DNA of 12,383 nucleotides from Caldisericota bacterium. GTDB lineage: Bacteria > CAIJMQ01 > JAADFP01. The notes beneath the pieces were generated by a model. The model ran no database searches, had not been told where the DNA came from, and was given only the letters and a program-made list of their open reading frames with translations. The position numbers and the translations under genes are program-made. Numbering within the stretch: position 1 is the stretch's first letter; every line of letters starts with the position of its first letter. The stretch covers positions 1-12,383 of the forward strand of contig JAADFP010000012.1 of the NCBI GenBank assembly GCA_013152825.1. Direction: 5' to 3'. Shown piece after piece: positions 1 to 6,327 of the stretch.

Positions 1-298
1 CGGCATGAAGTGTGGTCATTACTACTTCCAGAGCCGGTTTTTTTAGAATGGGATGTTCGTCCACCGGTATTCCTCGCCCATTGTCCACCACAGTTATAGA
101 GTTGTCAATATGCAGGGTAATAACAATTTTGTCGCAGAACCCTGCCATGGCTTCATCCACAGCATTCGCCACCACTTCTTCCAGAAGGTGATGAAGCCCT
201 CTTTCTCCTGTATCACCGATGTACATACCCGGCCTTTTCCTAACCGCTTCTTTCCCTTCCAGAATCTCAATGTCCTTTGCAGAATATTTTTCACTCAT
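1..298 (-). CDS. gyrB: DNA gyrase subunit B, N-terminal part (runs off the window)
   Basis: The first ~99 codons of the ATPase subunit of DNA gyrase, which introduces negative supercoils together with GyrA. The reading frame starts MSEKYSAKDIEILEGKEAV and contains RKRPGMYIGDT, the LLEEVVANAVDEA segment bearing the catalytic Glu and Mg-binding Asn of the GHKL fold, and VDNGRGIPVDEHP, the ATP-lid motif. The ATG at 298-296 has GAGG (304-307) at 5-nt spacing. The start overlaps the stop of the upstream gene as ATGA, so the two are probably translationally coupled. The rest of the gene, including the TOPRIM and GyrA-binding parts, lies outside the window. ParE shares this N-terminus, but the position beside dnaA/dnaN favours GyrB. 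Confidence 0.95.
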   Translation of the reverse strand, partial: MSEKYSAKDIEILEGKEAVRKRPGMYIGDTGERGLHHLLEEVVANAVDEAMAGFCDKIVITLHIDNSITVVDNGRGIPVDEHPILKKPALEVVMTTLHA

Positions 299-591
299 TG
301 TTTCCTCAAGGTTATTTTATCCACTTTATCTCCTCCCAAAAACTCGTTTATCAAAGAAATAAGTTCCCTGTTCCTGAAATTCATTATCCATATCGTGCTA
401 TCTACTTTTATCGTCATTCTTTTCTTCCTTAATTTCCCCAGCTGAATATGCCGGGATATACCCGGATTGAACCTTGTTTCCAGAAAACGCAACAAATCCT
501 CCCTCTGGATATACTCTCTCTTTTTGTTCTCCGCGTTTTTTAGTACCTTTTCGATTAACGAATCTATTTTTAATGGTTCCTTTTTCTTCAT
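295..591 (-). CDS. dciA: DUF721/DciA-type protein, probable replicative helicase loader
   Basis: A 98-residue basic protein between dnaN and gyrB. Its second half (about residues 47-97) fits the DUF721 pattern: a His preceding the first strand (RHIQLGKL), a beta strand (MTIKVDSTIWIMNF, with W68), then a helix ending in LISLINEFLG and a final V-DKITLRK strand. In this family, DciA recruits or loads DnaB helicase in bacteria lacking DnaC/DnaI loaders. The protein is at the short end for the family, and the usual N-terminal Trp-containing segment is poorly conserved (residues 36-50). The start lies 8 nt downstream of the dnaN stop with no clear ribosome site, implying coupling to dnaN. The stop overlaps gyrB by 4 nt. 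The family call rests on pattern and position. RecF is excluded by length and by the lack of ATP-binding motifs. Confidence 0.7.
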   Translation of the reverse strand: MKKKEPLKIDSLIEKVLKNAENKKREYIQREDLLRFLETRFNPGISRHIQLGKLRKKRMTIKVDSTIWIMNFRNRELISLINEFLGGDKVDKITLRKQ

Positions 592-599
592 GGTAAGTG

Positions 600-1688
600 C
601 TAAATTTTCATAGGCATAACTACATATAGAAATCCTTCTCCTTCCGCCGGCTTTATTAGGCCCGGCTCTTCTACACCATTTACCCCAAAAATTACCGTAT
701 CATCATCTATTACATTTAACACATCCAGGATCAGCACCGGATCAAAAGAAATCTCTATTGACTCACCCTGCAGCTCAACGTTAACCTCTTCGGAAGATTC
801 ACCTGCATCAGGTACACGCGTAGAAATTAAAAGTCCGCTATCCTGAAACTTTAATTTCATGGAGAGCGACTTCTCTCTGGTCATAATGTAAGCCCTTTTT
901 ACTGCATCCTTAAGTTCTTCCTTGTTTATCCTTGCTTCTGTCTTAAAAGTTCTGGGAATAACTACCTTATAATCGGGAAATTCTCCCTCTATTATCCGGG
1001 TAGTCAAGGAAACACCTGGTTGAGAAAACTTTATTTGTTTCTCTCCCCATAAAATAACCACTGGTTCATCTTTCATAATTCTACTTACCTCGAGACATGC
1101 TTTTAATGGCAAAATGGCTTCAACTTCCATAGATGAAGGCAAAGTAATTTCCTCTGTAACACAGGAGAGCCTCCGGGTATCTGTGGAAACCATACTTATT
1201 AAATTTTCAAACACTGTTACATAAATACCGTTTAGTATGTATTGTGTTTCTTCATGAGAAACAGCAAATGAAGTCCTTTTGACCATGCGTTTCAAGGTAC
1301 TGCCATTAATTTTTATTTCCATTCCTTTTACTTCCGGGATATTGGGAAAATCATCCGGAGATAAATAATTTATTTTGGCCCATATTTTTTCCTGTTTAAA
1401 TGTAACAAAGTTTCCTTCAGAGAATATGGAAATTACCCCGGAGGGAAACTCCCTAACTAAGTCAAAAACTTTTTTACCCGGGAGAGTTATAACGCCTTCC
1501 TCAACTATTTGACCAGGTATTTTTACCTCTATCCCTACTTCCAGATCAGTAGCAGAAATAGAGATATTATCTCCTTTTACATTAAATAAATAGTAAGAAA
1601 GTATGGGCAGGGTAGAACGCGGACTTAAGACGCCCTGGCAAGAAATTAGGCCATTAAGTAAATCTTCTTTTTCCACTTTTATTTTCAT
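600..1688 (-). CDS. dnaN: DNA polymerase III beta subunit (sliding clamp)
   Basis: A complete 362-residue processivity clamp, the normal length for the family. It forms a dimeric ring around DNA and tethers the Pol III core, ligase, MutS and other partners. The N-terminus is canonical (SPRSTLPILSYYLF near residues 22-35, then SATDLEVGI). A central domain carries STDTRRLS (about 169-176). The third domain begins around IIEGEFPDY, and the C-terminus is VVMPMKI, the conserved tail forming part of the peptide-binding cleft. The ATG at 1688 has a strong GAGGAGG ribosome site a few bases upstream. The gene follows dnaA after a 147-bp AT-rich gap and is followed at 8 nt by dciA. No frame damage is seen. 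Confidence 0.98.
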   Translation of the reverse strand: MKIKVEKEDLLNGLISCQGVLSPRSTLPILSYYLFNVKGDNISISATDLEVGIEVKIPGQIVEEGVITLPGKKVFDLVREFPSGVISIFSEGNFVTFKQEKIWAKINYLSPDDFPNIPEVKGMEIKINGSTLKRMVKRTSFAVSHEETQYILNGIYVTVFENLISMVSTDTRRLSCVTEEITLPSSMEVEAILPLKACLEVSRIMKDEPVVILWGEKQIKFSQPGVSLTTRIIEGEFPDYKVVIPRTFKTEARINKEELKDAVKRAYIMTREKSLSMKLKFQDSGLLISTRVPDAGESSEEVNVELQGESIEISFDPVLILDVLNVIDDDTVIFGVNGVEEPGLIKPAEGEGFLYVVMPMKI

Positions 1689-1835
1689 CCTACTTTCCTC
1701 CTCTTTTATCTTTATTTAAATTTCGTACTCTTAGTAATAATACTGTGGACATATATGCATAACTTCTTAAGTATATATTACTACTTAACTTACTGTTACT
1801 ATAACCTGTTGATAGAATAAGCAAATAATTCCCCA
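1689..1835. other. AT-rich dnaA-dnaN intergenic region, candidate second origin element
   Basis: A 147-bp non-coding gap, clearly richer in A/T than its flanks. It contains TTAAG, TATATAT and ATATATGCAT stretches and two triplet-periodic tracts. At 1732-1743 the plus strand reads TAG TAA TAA TAC directly before TGTGGACAT (7 of 9 to an inverted DnaA box). At 1778-1801 it reads TTA CTA CTT AAC TTA CTG TTA CTA. The dnaN ribosome site lies at its left edge. A dnaN promoter may lie within it (TATAGT-like element, complement of 1798-1803), but no convincing -35 is present. In bipartite origins such as that of Bacillus, the unwinding element lies in this same gap. Confidence 0.45.
1732..1752 (+). 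promoter_or_regulatory. Candidate DnaA-trio tract abutting a degenerate DnaA box
   Basis: The triplets TAG, TAA, TAA, TAC (1732-1743) run directly into TGTGGACAT (1744-1752), which differs from inverted consensus TGTGGATAA at two positions. Read 3' to 5' away from the box, the tract gives AAT-AAT-GAT units. That is the published DnaA-trio pattern and the expected orientation relative to the box. Only three units are good and the usual GC-rich spacer is missing, so this is a weak candidate. Confidence 0.3.
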
Positions 1836-3176
1836 TTATCCACCTTGAATTTTTATCTTTAAGTTTTCTATTAATTTCTGAAAATCATTATCAGATGCAA
1901 TTTTATGTTTTATTTTTTCGTAAGCATGCAGCACTGTAGTATGATCTCGTCCACCGAAATTCAAACCAATCTCAGGTAAAGAAAGATCGGTAAGCTCCCT
2001 GGTTAAATACATTGCTATCTGGCGTGGAAAGACGATGCTTTTTACTTTTTTTCTGGAAAGCAAGTCAGAAGGTTTCAAATGGAATAATTTAATAACTTCA
2101 TTTTTAATAAGGTCCACGCTTATTATTTTGTTATCTTCACTTTTTTTAATAATATCTTTTAACATTTCTTTTGCCAGGGCCTTATCTACTTCCACCTGGT
2201 TAATAGAAGAATAGGCTATGATTTTTATCAGGGCTCCTTCAAGTTCCCTGATATTAGAAGTAATTCCTTCCGCAATATAATACAAAACCTCGTCGGAAAT
2301 GGATAAGCCGCGGGAGAGAGCTTTTCTTTTTAAGATAGCCACCCGGGTTTCAAAATCAGGAGGCAGAATCTCCACCACCAGACCCCACTGGAAACGGGAA
2401 ACCAGCCTTTTTTCTACCGTGGGAATCTCAGATGGCGGCCGGTCTCCTGAAATTACTATCTGTCGGTGTGAATCGTATAATTCGTTAAATGTATGGAAGA
2501 ATTCCTCTTCCGTGCTCTCTTTACCGGCAATAAAGTGGATATCATCTATAAGTAATACATCCACGTTCCGGTATTTTTTCCTGAAGTTTTCCGTAGTGCG
2601 GTTCTGAATAGCCAGAATAAGCTGGTTGGTAAACTTCTCAGAGGAGGTATAATAGACCTTCATCCTCTTTTTAGAACTCTTAATATGGTGGCACACAGCT
2701 TGCATTAAGTGAGTCTTGCCCAGTCCTACCCCTCCGTGTATAAAGAGGGGGTTATAAGCTTTACCAGGAGATTCTGCCACGGCCAGGGAAGCAGCGTGAG
2801 CAAATCTATTCGAGGGTCCTACCACGAAAGTCTCGAAGTTATAGGTAGGATTTAAAAAGCTTTCAAATTGTAATTCTTCCTGGACTCCCTTGGCACGAGA
2901 GATGAGGCTTTTTTTCCTGGTAGCCCTTTTTCTATAAGAAAGGTCTACCGTCGGTTCATCATTTAGCACCAAAGAGAGAGAATTTTTAATTGCGTTTAGG
3001 TAGTTGCTACGTATCCATTCGGCAAAAAAACGATTAGGCACCTCTAAGCAAAAAGTGCCGTCTTTAAAAGACAGAAACTTAATAGGCTTTAACCACATGT
3101 GGAACTCTTTTTCATCTACCACCCCTTTCATTAGCTCCAGGGTTTTATCCCAGACTTCTTTACCCATATATGCCAT
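1836..3176 (-). CDS. dnaA: Chromosomal replication initiator protein DnaA
   Basis: The AAA+ initiator that binds DnaA boxes, melts oriC and recruits the helicase; 446 residues with the chosen start. Domain I covers about residues 1-80 (W9, WLKPIKF), followed by a short basic linker. Domain III begins at NPTYNFETFVVG and carries Walker A GGVGLGKT (148-155), Walker B LLIDD (208-212), sensor 1 IVISGD, the box VII arginine finger in RLVSRF (near 261) and sensor 2 NIRELEGA (near 310). Domain IV ends with the DNA-contact signature GGRDHTTVLHAYEKI (DHTTV about 411-415). The frame can be opened five codons further up at a TTG (3191). The ATG at 3176 is preferred because a GGGGGG tract lies 7 nt upstream, while the TTG has no ribosome site. 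DnaA boxes in its leader imply autoregulation. Confidence 0.97.
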   Translation of the reverse strand: MAYMGKEVWDKTLELMKGVVDEKEFHMWLKPIKFLSFKDGTFCLEVPNRFFAEWIRSNYLNAIKNSLSLVLNDEPTVDLSYRKRATRKKSLISRAKGVQEELQFESFLNPTYNFETFVVGPSNRFAHAASLAVAESPGKAYNPLFIHGGVGLGKTHLMQAVCHHIKSSKKRMKVYYTSSEKFTNQLILAIQNRTTENFRKKYRNVDVLLIDDIHFIAGKESTEEEFFHTFNELYDSHRQIVISGDRPPSEIPTVEKRLVSRFQWGLVVEILPPDFETRVAILKRKALSRGLSISDEVLYYIAEGITSNIRELEGALIKIIAYSSINQVEVDKALAKEMLKDIIKKSEDNKIISVDLIKNEVIKLFHLKPSDLLSRKKVKSIVFPRQIAMYLTRELTDLSLPEIGLNFGGRDHTTVLHAYEKIKHKIASDNDFQKLIENLKIKIQGG

Positions 3177-3183
3177 CAGGTAT

Positions 3184-3189
3184 CCCCCC
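3184..3189 (-). promoter_or_regulatory. Ribosome binding site fixing the dnaA start
   Basis: On the minus strand a run of six G lies 7 nt before the ATG at 3176. It can pair with the UCCUCC anti-SD through G-C and G-U pairs. It lies inside the frame if the upstream TTG (3191) were the start, which argues for the ATG. Confidence 0.5.
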
Positions 3190-3202
3190 AAAAAATGTTT
3201 TT

Positions 3203-3255
3203 ATATCCACAGATTGCAATCCACAGAAAGCGAAACTATCCACAGGTAATCCACA
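3203..3255 (+). repeat. Array of four co-oriented DnaA boxes
   Basis: Four 9-mers share the ATCCACA core in the same orientation: ATATCCACA (3203-3211), CAATCCACA (3217-3225), CTATCCACA (3236-3244) and TAATCCACA (3247-3255). Consensus is TTATCCACA. Three have one mismatch and the second has two, always in the first two positions. Centre spacings are 14, 19 and 11 bp. No perfect consensus box is present, so either all are moderate-affinity sites or the lineage tolerates variation at the first two bases. Confidence 0.75.
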
Positions 3256-3289
3256 AATTATTAAGAAGACAGGGGTTTGTGGGTTTAAA

Positions 3290-3301
3290 CTATTATTACT
3301 A
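3290..3301 (+). promoter_or_regulatory. Candidate DnaA-trio (origin unwinding element)
   Basis: CTATTATTACTA, four consecutive (C/T)TA triplets. The complementary strand reads TAG TAA TAA TAG. It lies 34 nt beyond the last box of the four-box array, with a G-rich stretch (about 3271-3283) between. The order box, GC-rich spacer, CTA-type triplets on the box-reading strand matches the basal unwinding system described for Bacillus. The call rests on pattern and order only. Confidence 0.45.
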
Positions 3302-3366
3302 CCGAAATCGGCGGGTAAAGCGATTTGTGCAGTCATTGTAATTGGAAAGGTTAAAAAATTCACAAT

Positions 3367-3375
3367 CTATCCACA
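3367..3375 (+). promoter_or_regulatory. Isolated DnaA box
   Basis: CTATCCACA, identical to the third box of the main array and one mismatch from TTATCCACA, in the same orientation. It lies between the main array and the dnaA promoter candidate, where bound DnaA could affect dnaA transcription. Confidence 0.6.
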
Positions 3376-3436
3376 GTCTTTCAACAGGCTTAAAACTGTT
3401 CCATTTTACCCCAAACCGGAGAGGAAATCAACAGAT

Positions 3437-3467
3437 AATATAAGCCCAAAATCTCATTAGGAGTCAA
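3437..3467 (-). promoter_or_regulatory. Candidate dnaA promoter
   Basis: Minus strand TTGACT (complement of 3462-3467; 5 of 6 to the -35 consensus) and TATATT (complement of 3437-3442; 4 of 6 to the -10), separated by 19 nt, or 18 if TTATAT is taken. It would give a leader of roughly 250 nt running through all five DnaA boxes, a layout suited to autorepression. Promoters by eye in AT-rich DNA are uncertain. Confidence 0.35.
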
Positions 3468-3757
3468 TATATAGGATTGAATAGAGGAAAAGGGTAAGGG
3501 GCAAAAAGGAGGAATATCTGCACACTCTCGCCCTGTTGCTAAATGTTTTCCATTTCCTAAAAGATGTGTGTATCCTCTCGCTCCTTTGTAAGTTATTTTG
3601 CCTTTTTCTTCTCTGATTCTATAAATGTAGAGAATCTAGGTCTAAAGTGAAAGATTTGCGGCTGTTTGTTTATTTTTTAAGTGGTTTTTTATTCCCCTCG
3701 GATTTATTTTCCCCGCTTAAGTTTACCAGAGACTTCGGGCAAGTTTAATGCTTCCTA
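3468..3757. other. Intergenic stretch with no supportable gene
   Basis: About 290 bp between the origin and the first rightward remnant. No open frame with a convincing start, and no rpmH or tRNA-like structure, is visible. It contains pyrimidine-rich and T-rich runs (3601-3612, 3665-3692) and a small possible hairpin, GATTCT (3615-3620) with AGAATC (3631-3636). Neither reaches terminator quality. It may be decayed sequence at the edge of the carbohydrate locus. Confidence 0.6.
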
Positions 3758-4179
3758 ATGCGATTTTTGGGGTTACTTGGAAAATTGACCAGGCTTCTAA
3801 ATAATGTTAAGATAGGCGGTATTTACCTTGACGGCATCGGGTATGACCGGGAAATAATGAAACGGGTGCGGAAGGTGTTGAACAGAGAGAGACCGGGTTC
3901 TTTGATTGATTTTCATTCGGGTAATACCTTTCATCCTCAATACGACTTAAACAGTTGCGCCAACCTGTACCTGGAGCACTTTCCCTACATTGACAGTCTC
4001 TGGTTCCCAACTACGATGAATCTCCCGATTGCTGGCTGGTGGAAATTTCCGGTATCCCCTGCCTTTTCAGCGAGATGCTCCAGGGAAGGGGTAATCCCTG
4101 GCGAGGAATACTCTACAGTATGACCAACTGGCTAAGATGGTATGGGGACTATATGAGCCGGGCAAGAGATGGTTGCTAA
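3758..4179 (+). pseudogene. Remnant of a glycoside-hydrolase-like gene (DUF6067/GH123-like)
   Basis: Two frames together give one continuous protein-like segment. The first (from 3758) has KIGGIYLDGIGYDREIMKRV, then RPGSLIDFHSGN and YLEHFPYIDSLWF. After codon TTC at 4004-4006 the sense continues in another frame from 4009: NYDESPDCWLVEISGIP, then GNPWRGILYSMTNW, to a TAA at 4177-4179. The LDG, IDFHSGN and EHFPYIDSLWF motifs recall large uncharacterised sugar-active proteins of the DUF6067/GH123-like group; this is from memory and no search was possible. That group normally has a few more residues at the break (a GEG-like stretch), so this looks like a small deletion rather than a single-base error. 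Hundreds of residues are missing upstream and the C-terminus is also cut. The fragment ends 19 nt before the next gene. Confidence 0.65.
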
Positions 4180-4198
4180 TAACCAGAGAGGAGAGACA

Positions 4199-6070
4199 AT
4201 GAAGGAAGAAACCACTATTTCTATTGATTCAAAAGAGGCCCTGGTAGCAGGAGAAAAGTATGTTTGTTCCCTTGAACTAAAGATTGGTGAGGAGGGGGTA
4301 CCTGCAGGTAGTAGGATAAAAATAGCTCTACCCTGTTTCTGGGCCTGGGGTGCCATCCAGGTTTCCGACCCCAGGCAAGAAAATTATGTGGAAGTCAGCA
4401 TGTCAAATCCGGAAGTGGAATTTATCCTCTGGAAGGAATCAGGACATTCCCTGGTTATAGAGGTAACCAGGGGAGAGTTAAAAGCGGGAGATAAGGTTAG
4501 GATTCAATGCGGAAAATCTTTACCCGGGAAGAAGAGCGGAATATCAGTAACCCGCTGGGCATCCATTACTCCCTATGCCAACAGATGGGCAAGGGTGGGG
4601 GCTTCTGTGGAGATAGCCGGGGAGGGTAAATATACCCCCGTGAAAGGTTCCCCGCTTATCCTGGATGTGAGGTCGGGAAAAGCAAAGGAGATAGTCGTCA
4701 ACACTTCCTCCTTCCAGAAATGCCATCGAGAATATGAAGTGAAAGTTGCGGTTCTGGATGAACACCGCAACCTGGTAACCGACTACGAGGGAGGTATTAA
4801 GTTTAAATGCACGGATGAGAAGGCGGAGTTTCCCCGGGAATATATTTTCAAAAAAGAGGATCACGGAACTTACCGTTTCCGGATTAAGTTAAATACTCCG
4901 GGCCTGCATAAAATCACTGCGGAGGCTTCAAAGAACAAAATCACTGCGGTGAGTAATCCTGTTGTCTGCGAATCTTCCCTTCCTTCTTACCAGGTATTCT
5001 GGGGAGATATCCACGGTCATTCCAACCTCAGTGATGGAGTCTGCTCGGTAGATGATTATTATATCTACGCCCGGGATGTAGCAGGGCTGGATTTCACTGC
5101 TTTAACCGACCACGATGCCCCCTGGGGAAGGTGGGTGGGAAGAGCGCTCAGTGATTCGGAGTGGGAAATGTTAAAGGAGAAAGCCTCCCGATACCATGAA
5201 GAAGGCAAATTTGTAACCTTCCAGGCATATGAATGGACCTCAAATACTCATGGGCATCGCAATGTCTATTATCTGGAAAATGACCCACCAATCTGGCGCT
5301 GCTCTGATGCCGAAAGTGATACACCTGAGAAGTTGTGGGATAAGCTGAAGGACAAAAAGGCAATGGTTATACCCCATCATCCCTCCGGGTTGAGGTTCTG
5401 TATTGCCAATGGGTGTGCGGTAGTGGACTGGTCAGTGCGAAATGACAAACTCCAGCGATTTGTGGAAATATTTTCGGTACACGGCAACTCCGAGCACTTT
5501 GGTCATCCTCAAAACTTTATGCTTATGTACCACGCAGGTCATTTCATCCAGGATGCTCTCAAGATGGGGCACAGGCTGGGGATAATGTCTTCCAGCGACT
5601 CTCATAACGGTCATCCCGGGTTATCCGGCCTCTATGACTACCACAGTTATGACCCGAGGAGTGGTGTGGTGGACAAGAATTCCTGCCGGGGTTGTCTGGT
5701 AGGAGTCTATAGCCGGGAGTTGAGCAGGGAAGCAATCTGGCATGCTCTTTACCACAGAAGGTGTTATGCTACTACCGGCAAAAGAATTATCCTTGACTTC
5801 CAGATGGATGGTCATCTGATGGGGGAGGAATATAATACCCGCTCCGATAGGGAGATTTTTGTCAAAGTGATAGGCACGGCTCCTGTTGCCTCAATAGAAA
5901 TTTTGCGGGATAATCAGGTAATCTTTACCCATAAAGGGAAAAAAGAGATGGAAGAATTTACCTGGTATGACAGGACTCCTCTAGACGACAAAGGGGCATA
6001 TTATTATGTCCGGGTAAGACAAAAGGACGGCGAGATGGCCTGGTCCTCTCCCATTTGGGTTAGCTCATAG
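4199..6070 (+). CDS. PHP-domain metallohydrolase, DUF3604-like, with beta-sandwich flanks
   Basis: A 623-residue protein, complete. The N-terminal ~265 residues are beta-rich, including an Ig/filamin-like module (about 170-262, EVKVAVLDEHRNLVTDYEGG). The core is a PHP-type metal site: WGDIHGHSNLSDG (D270, H272, H274, D279), TDHD (303-306), AYEW with E345, HGH (351-353), HHPSG (H393, H394) and SSDSHNGHPG (D467, H469). Then comes SREAIWHALYHRRCYATTG, typical of DUF3604 proteins, and a C-terminal beta domain ending IWVSS. PHP enzymes are di- or trinuclear metal phosphoesterases or hydrolases; the substrate of this family is unknown to me. No signal peptide is seen, so it is probably cytoplasmic. 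The ATG at 4199 is chosen over an in-frame ATG at 4169 because GAGGAG (4188-4193) precedes it and 4169 overlaps the remnant gene. Confidence 0.82.
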   Translation: MKEETTISIDSKEALVAGEKYVCSLELKIGEEGVPAGSRIKIALPCFWAWGAIQVSDPRQENYVEVSMSNPEVEFILWKESGHSLVIEVTRGELKAGDKVRIQCGKSLPGKKSGISVTRWASITPYANRWARVGASVEIAGEGKYTPVKGSPLILDVRSGKAKEIVVNTSSFQKCHREYEVKVAVLDEHRNLVTDYEGGIKFKCTDEKAEFPREYIFKKEDHGTYRFRIKLNTPGLHKITAEASKNKITAVSNPVVCESSLPSYQVFWGDIHGHSNLSDGVCSVDDYYIYARDVAGLDFTALTDHDAPWGRWVGRALSDSEWEMLKEKASRYHEEGKFVTFQAYEWTSNTHGHRNVYYLENDPPIWRCSDAESDTPEKLWDKLKDKKAMVIPHHPSGLRFCIANGCAVVDWSVRNDKLQRFVEIFSVHGNSEHFGHPQNFMLMYHAGHFIQDALKMGHRLGIMSSSDSHNGHPGLSGLYDYHSYDPRSGVVDKNSCRGCLVGVYSRELSREAIWHALYHRRCYATTGKRIILDFQMDGHLMGEEYNTRSDREIFVKVIGTAPVASIEILRDNQVIFTHKGKKEMEEFTWYDRTPLDDKGAYYYVRVRQKDGEMAWSSPIWVSS

Positions 6071-6083
6071 GTTTTGAAGTGGT

Positions 6084-6317
6084 ATGCCCTTGATAACTGA
6101 AGCAAGTTGGACGGTAATGAACAGCAAAAATCCCCGGGAAGTCCTCCAGTATGCCCGAAAAATGAAGAATCTTCTGGGTGAATTTAATGGGGGCTTCATT
6201 GGTAAATACTACCCTAAACCTGAAGCGGTGAGACACAGCGCGGAAAATCTTAATGCTACGTGCAGGGCATTTATAGAATGCGGGAAGTATCTCTTCCCCC
6301 TCCCGGTTTATCCTTAA
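6084..6317 (+). pseudogene. Probable C-terminal remnant of a URO-D-like protein
   Basis: A 77-codon frame with no ribosome site at its ATG, starting 13 nt after the PHP gene. It reads as the interior and tail of a larger protein: ITEASWTVMNSKNPREVLQY, then GGFIGKYYPKPEAV, then CRAFIECGKY. The layout (a helix on 'S-NPREVLQYARKM', a GGFI strand, a closing helix ending GKY) resembles the C-terminus of uroporphyrinogen-decarboxylase-like proteins. The intact homologue at 8924 has GGGYIF and ends YYERNKKY. The last residues after GKY (LFPLPVYP) look like read-through into non-coding sequence. It may be a relic of a gene lost between the PHP and mannosidase genes. A genuine short protein is possible but less likely. 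Confidence 0.4.
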
Positions 6318-6327
6318 AGGAGCAAAT

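Larger units (their letters stand above)
3177..3467. other. Probable replication origin (oriC) and dnaA leader
   Basis: Non-coding DNA upstream of dnaA with a clustered set of DnaA boxes, a G-rich spacer, a trio-like triplet tract and several A/T-rich stretches. It also holds a leftward promoter candidate. All genes to its left run leftward and the next genes to its right run rightward, as expected for leading-strand bias around an origin. Origins directly upstream of dnaA are common. A GC-skew switch here would confirm it, which cannot be computed reliably by eye from one window. Confidence 0.75.

Noticed and set aside
53..445. Plus-strand open frame of 130 codons at the left edge
   Set aside because: It lies antisense to gyrB and the DciA-type gene, which have clear family motifs and coupled starts. 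Its translation shows no recognisable pattern.
3170..3460. Plus-strand open frame of 96 codons across the origin
   Set aside because: It runs through the DnaA boxes and trio-like tract. It has no ribosome site and its composition is that of translated origin sequence.
3609..3637. Small hairpins around 3609-3637 as a regulatory RNA element
   Set aside because: Two alternative 6-bp stems compete and no known riboswitch or T-box feature is visible.
3785..3813. TTGACC ... TAAGAT with 17-nt spacing, a possible promoter for the rightward locus
   Set aside because: The -10 matches only 4 of 6 positions and the site is inside remnant coding sequence of the glycoside-hydrolase-like gene, so it is expected by chance.
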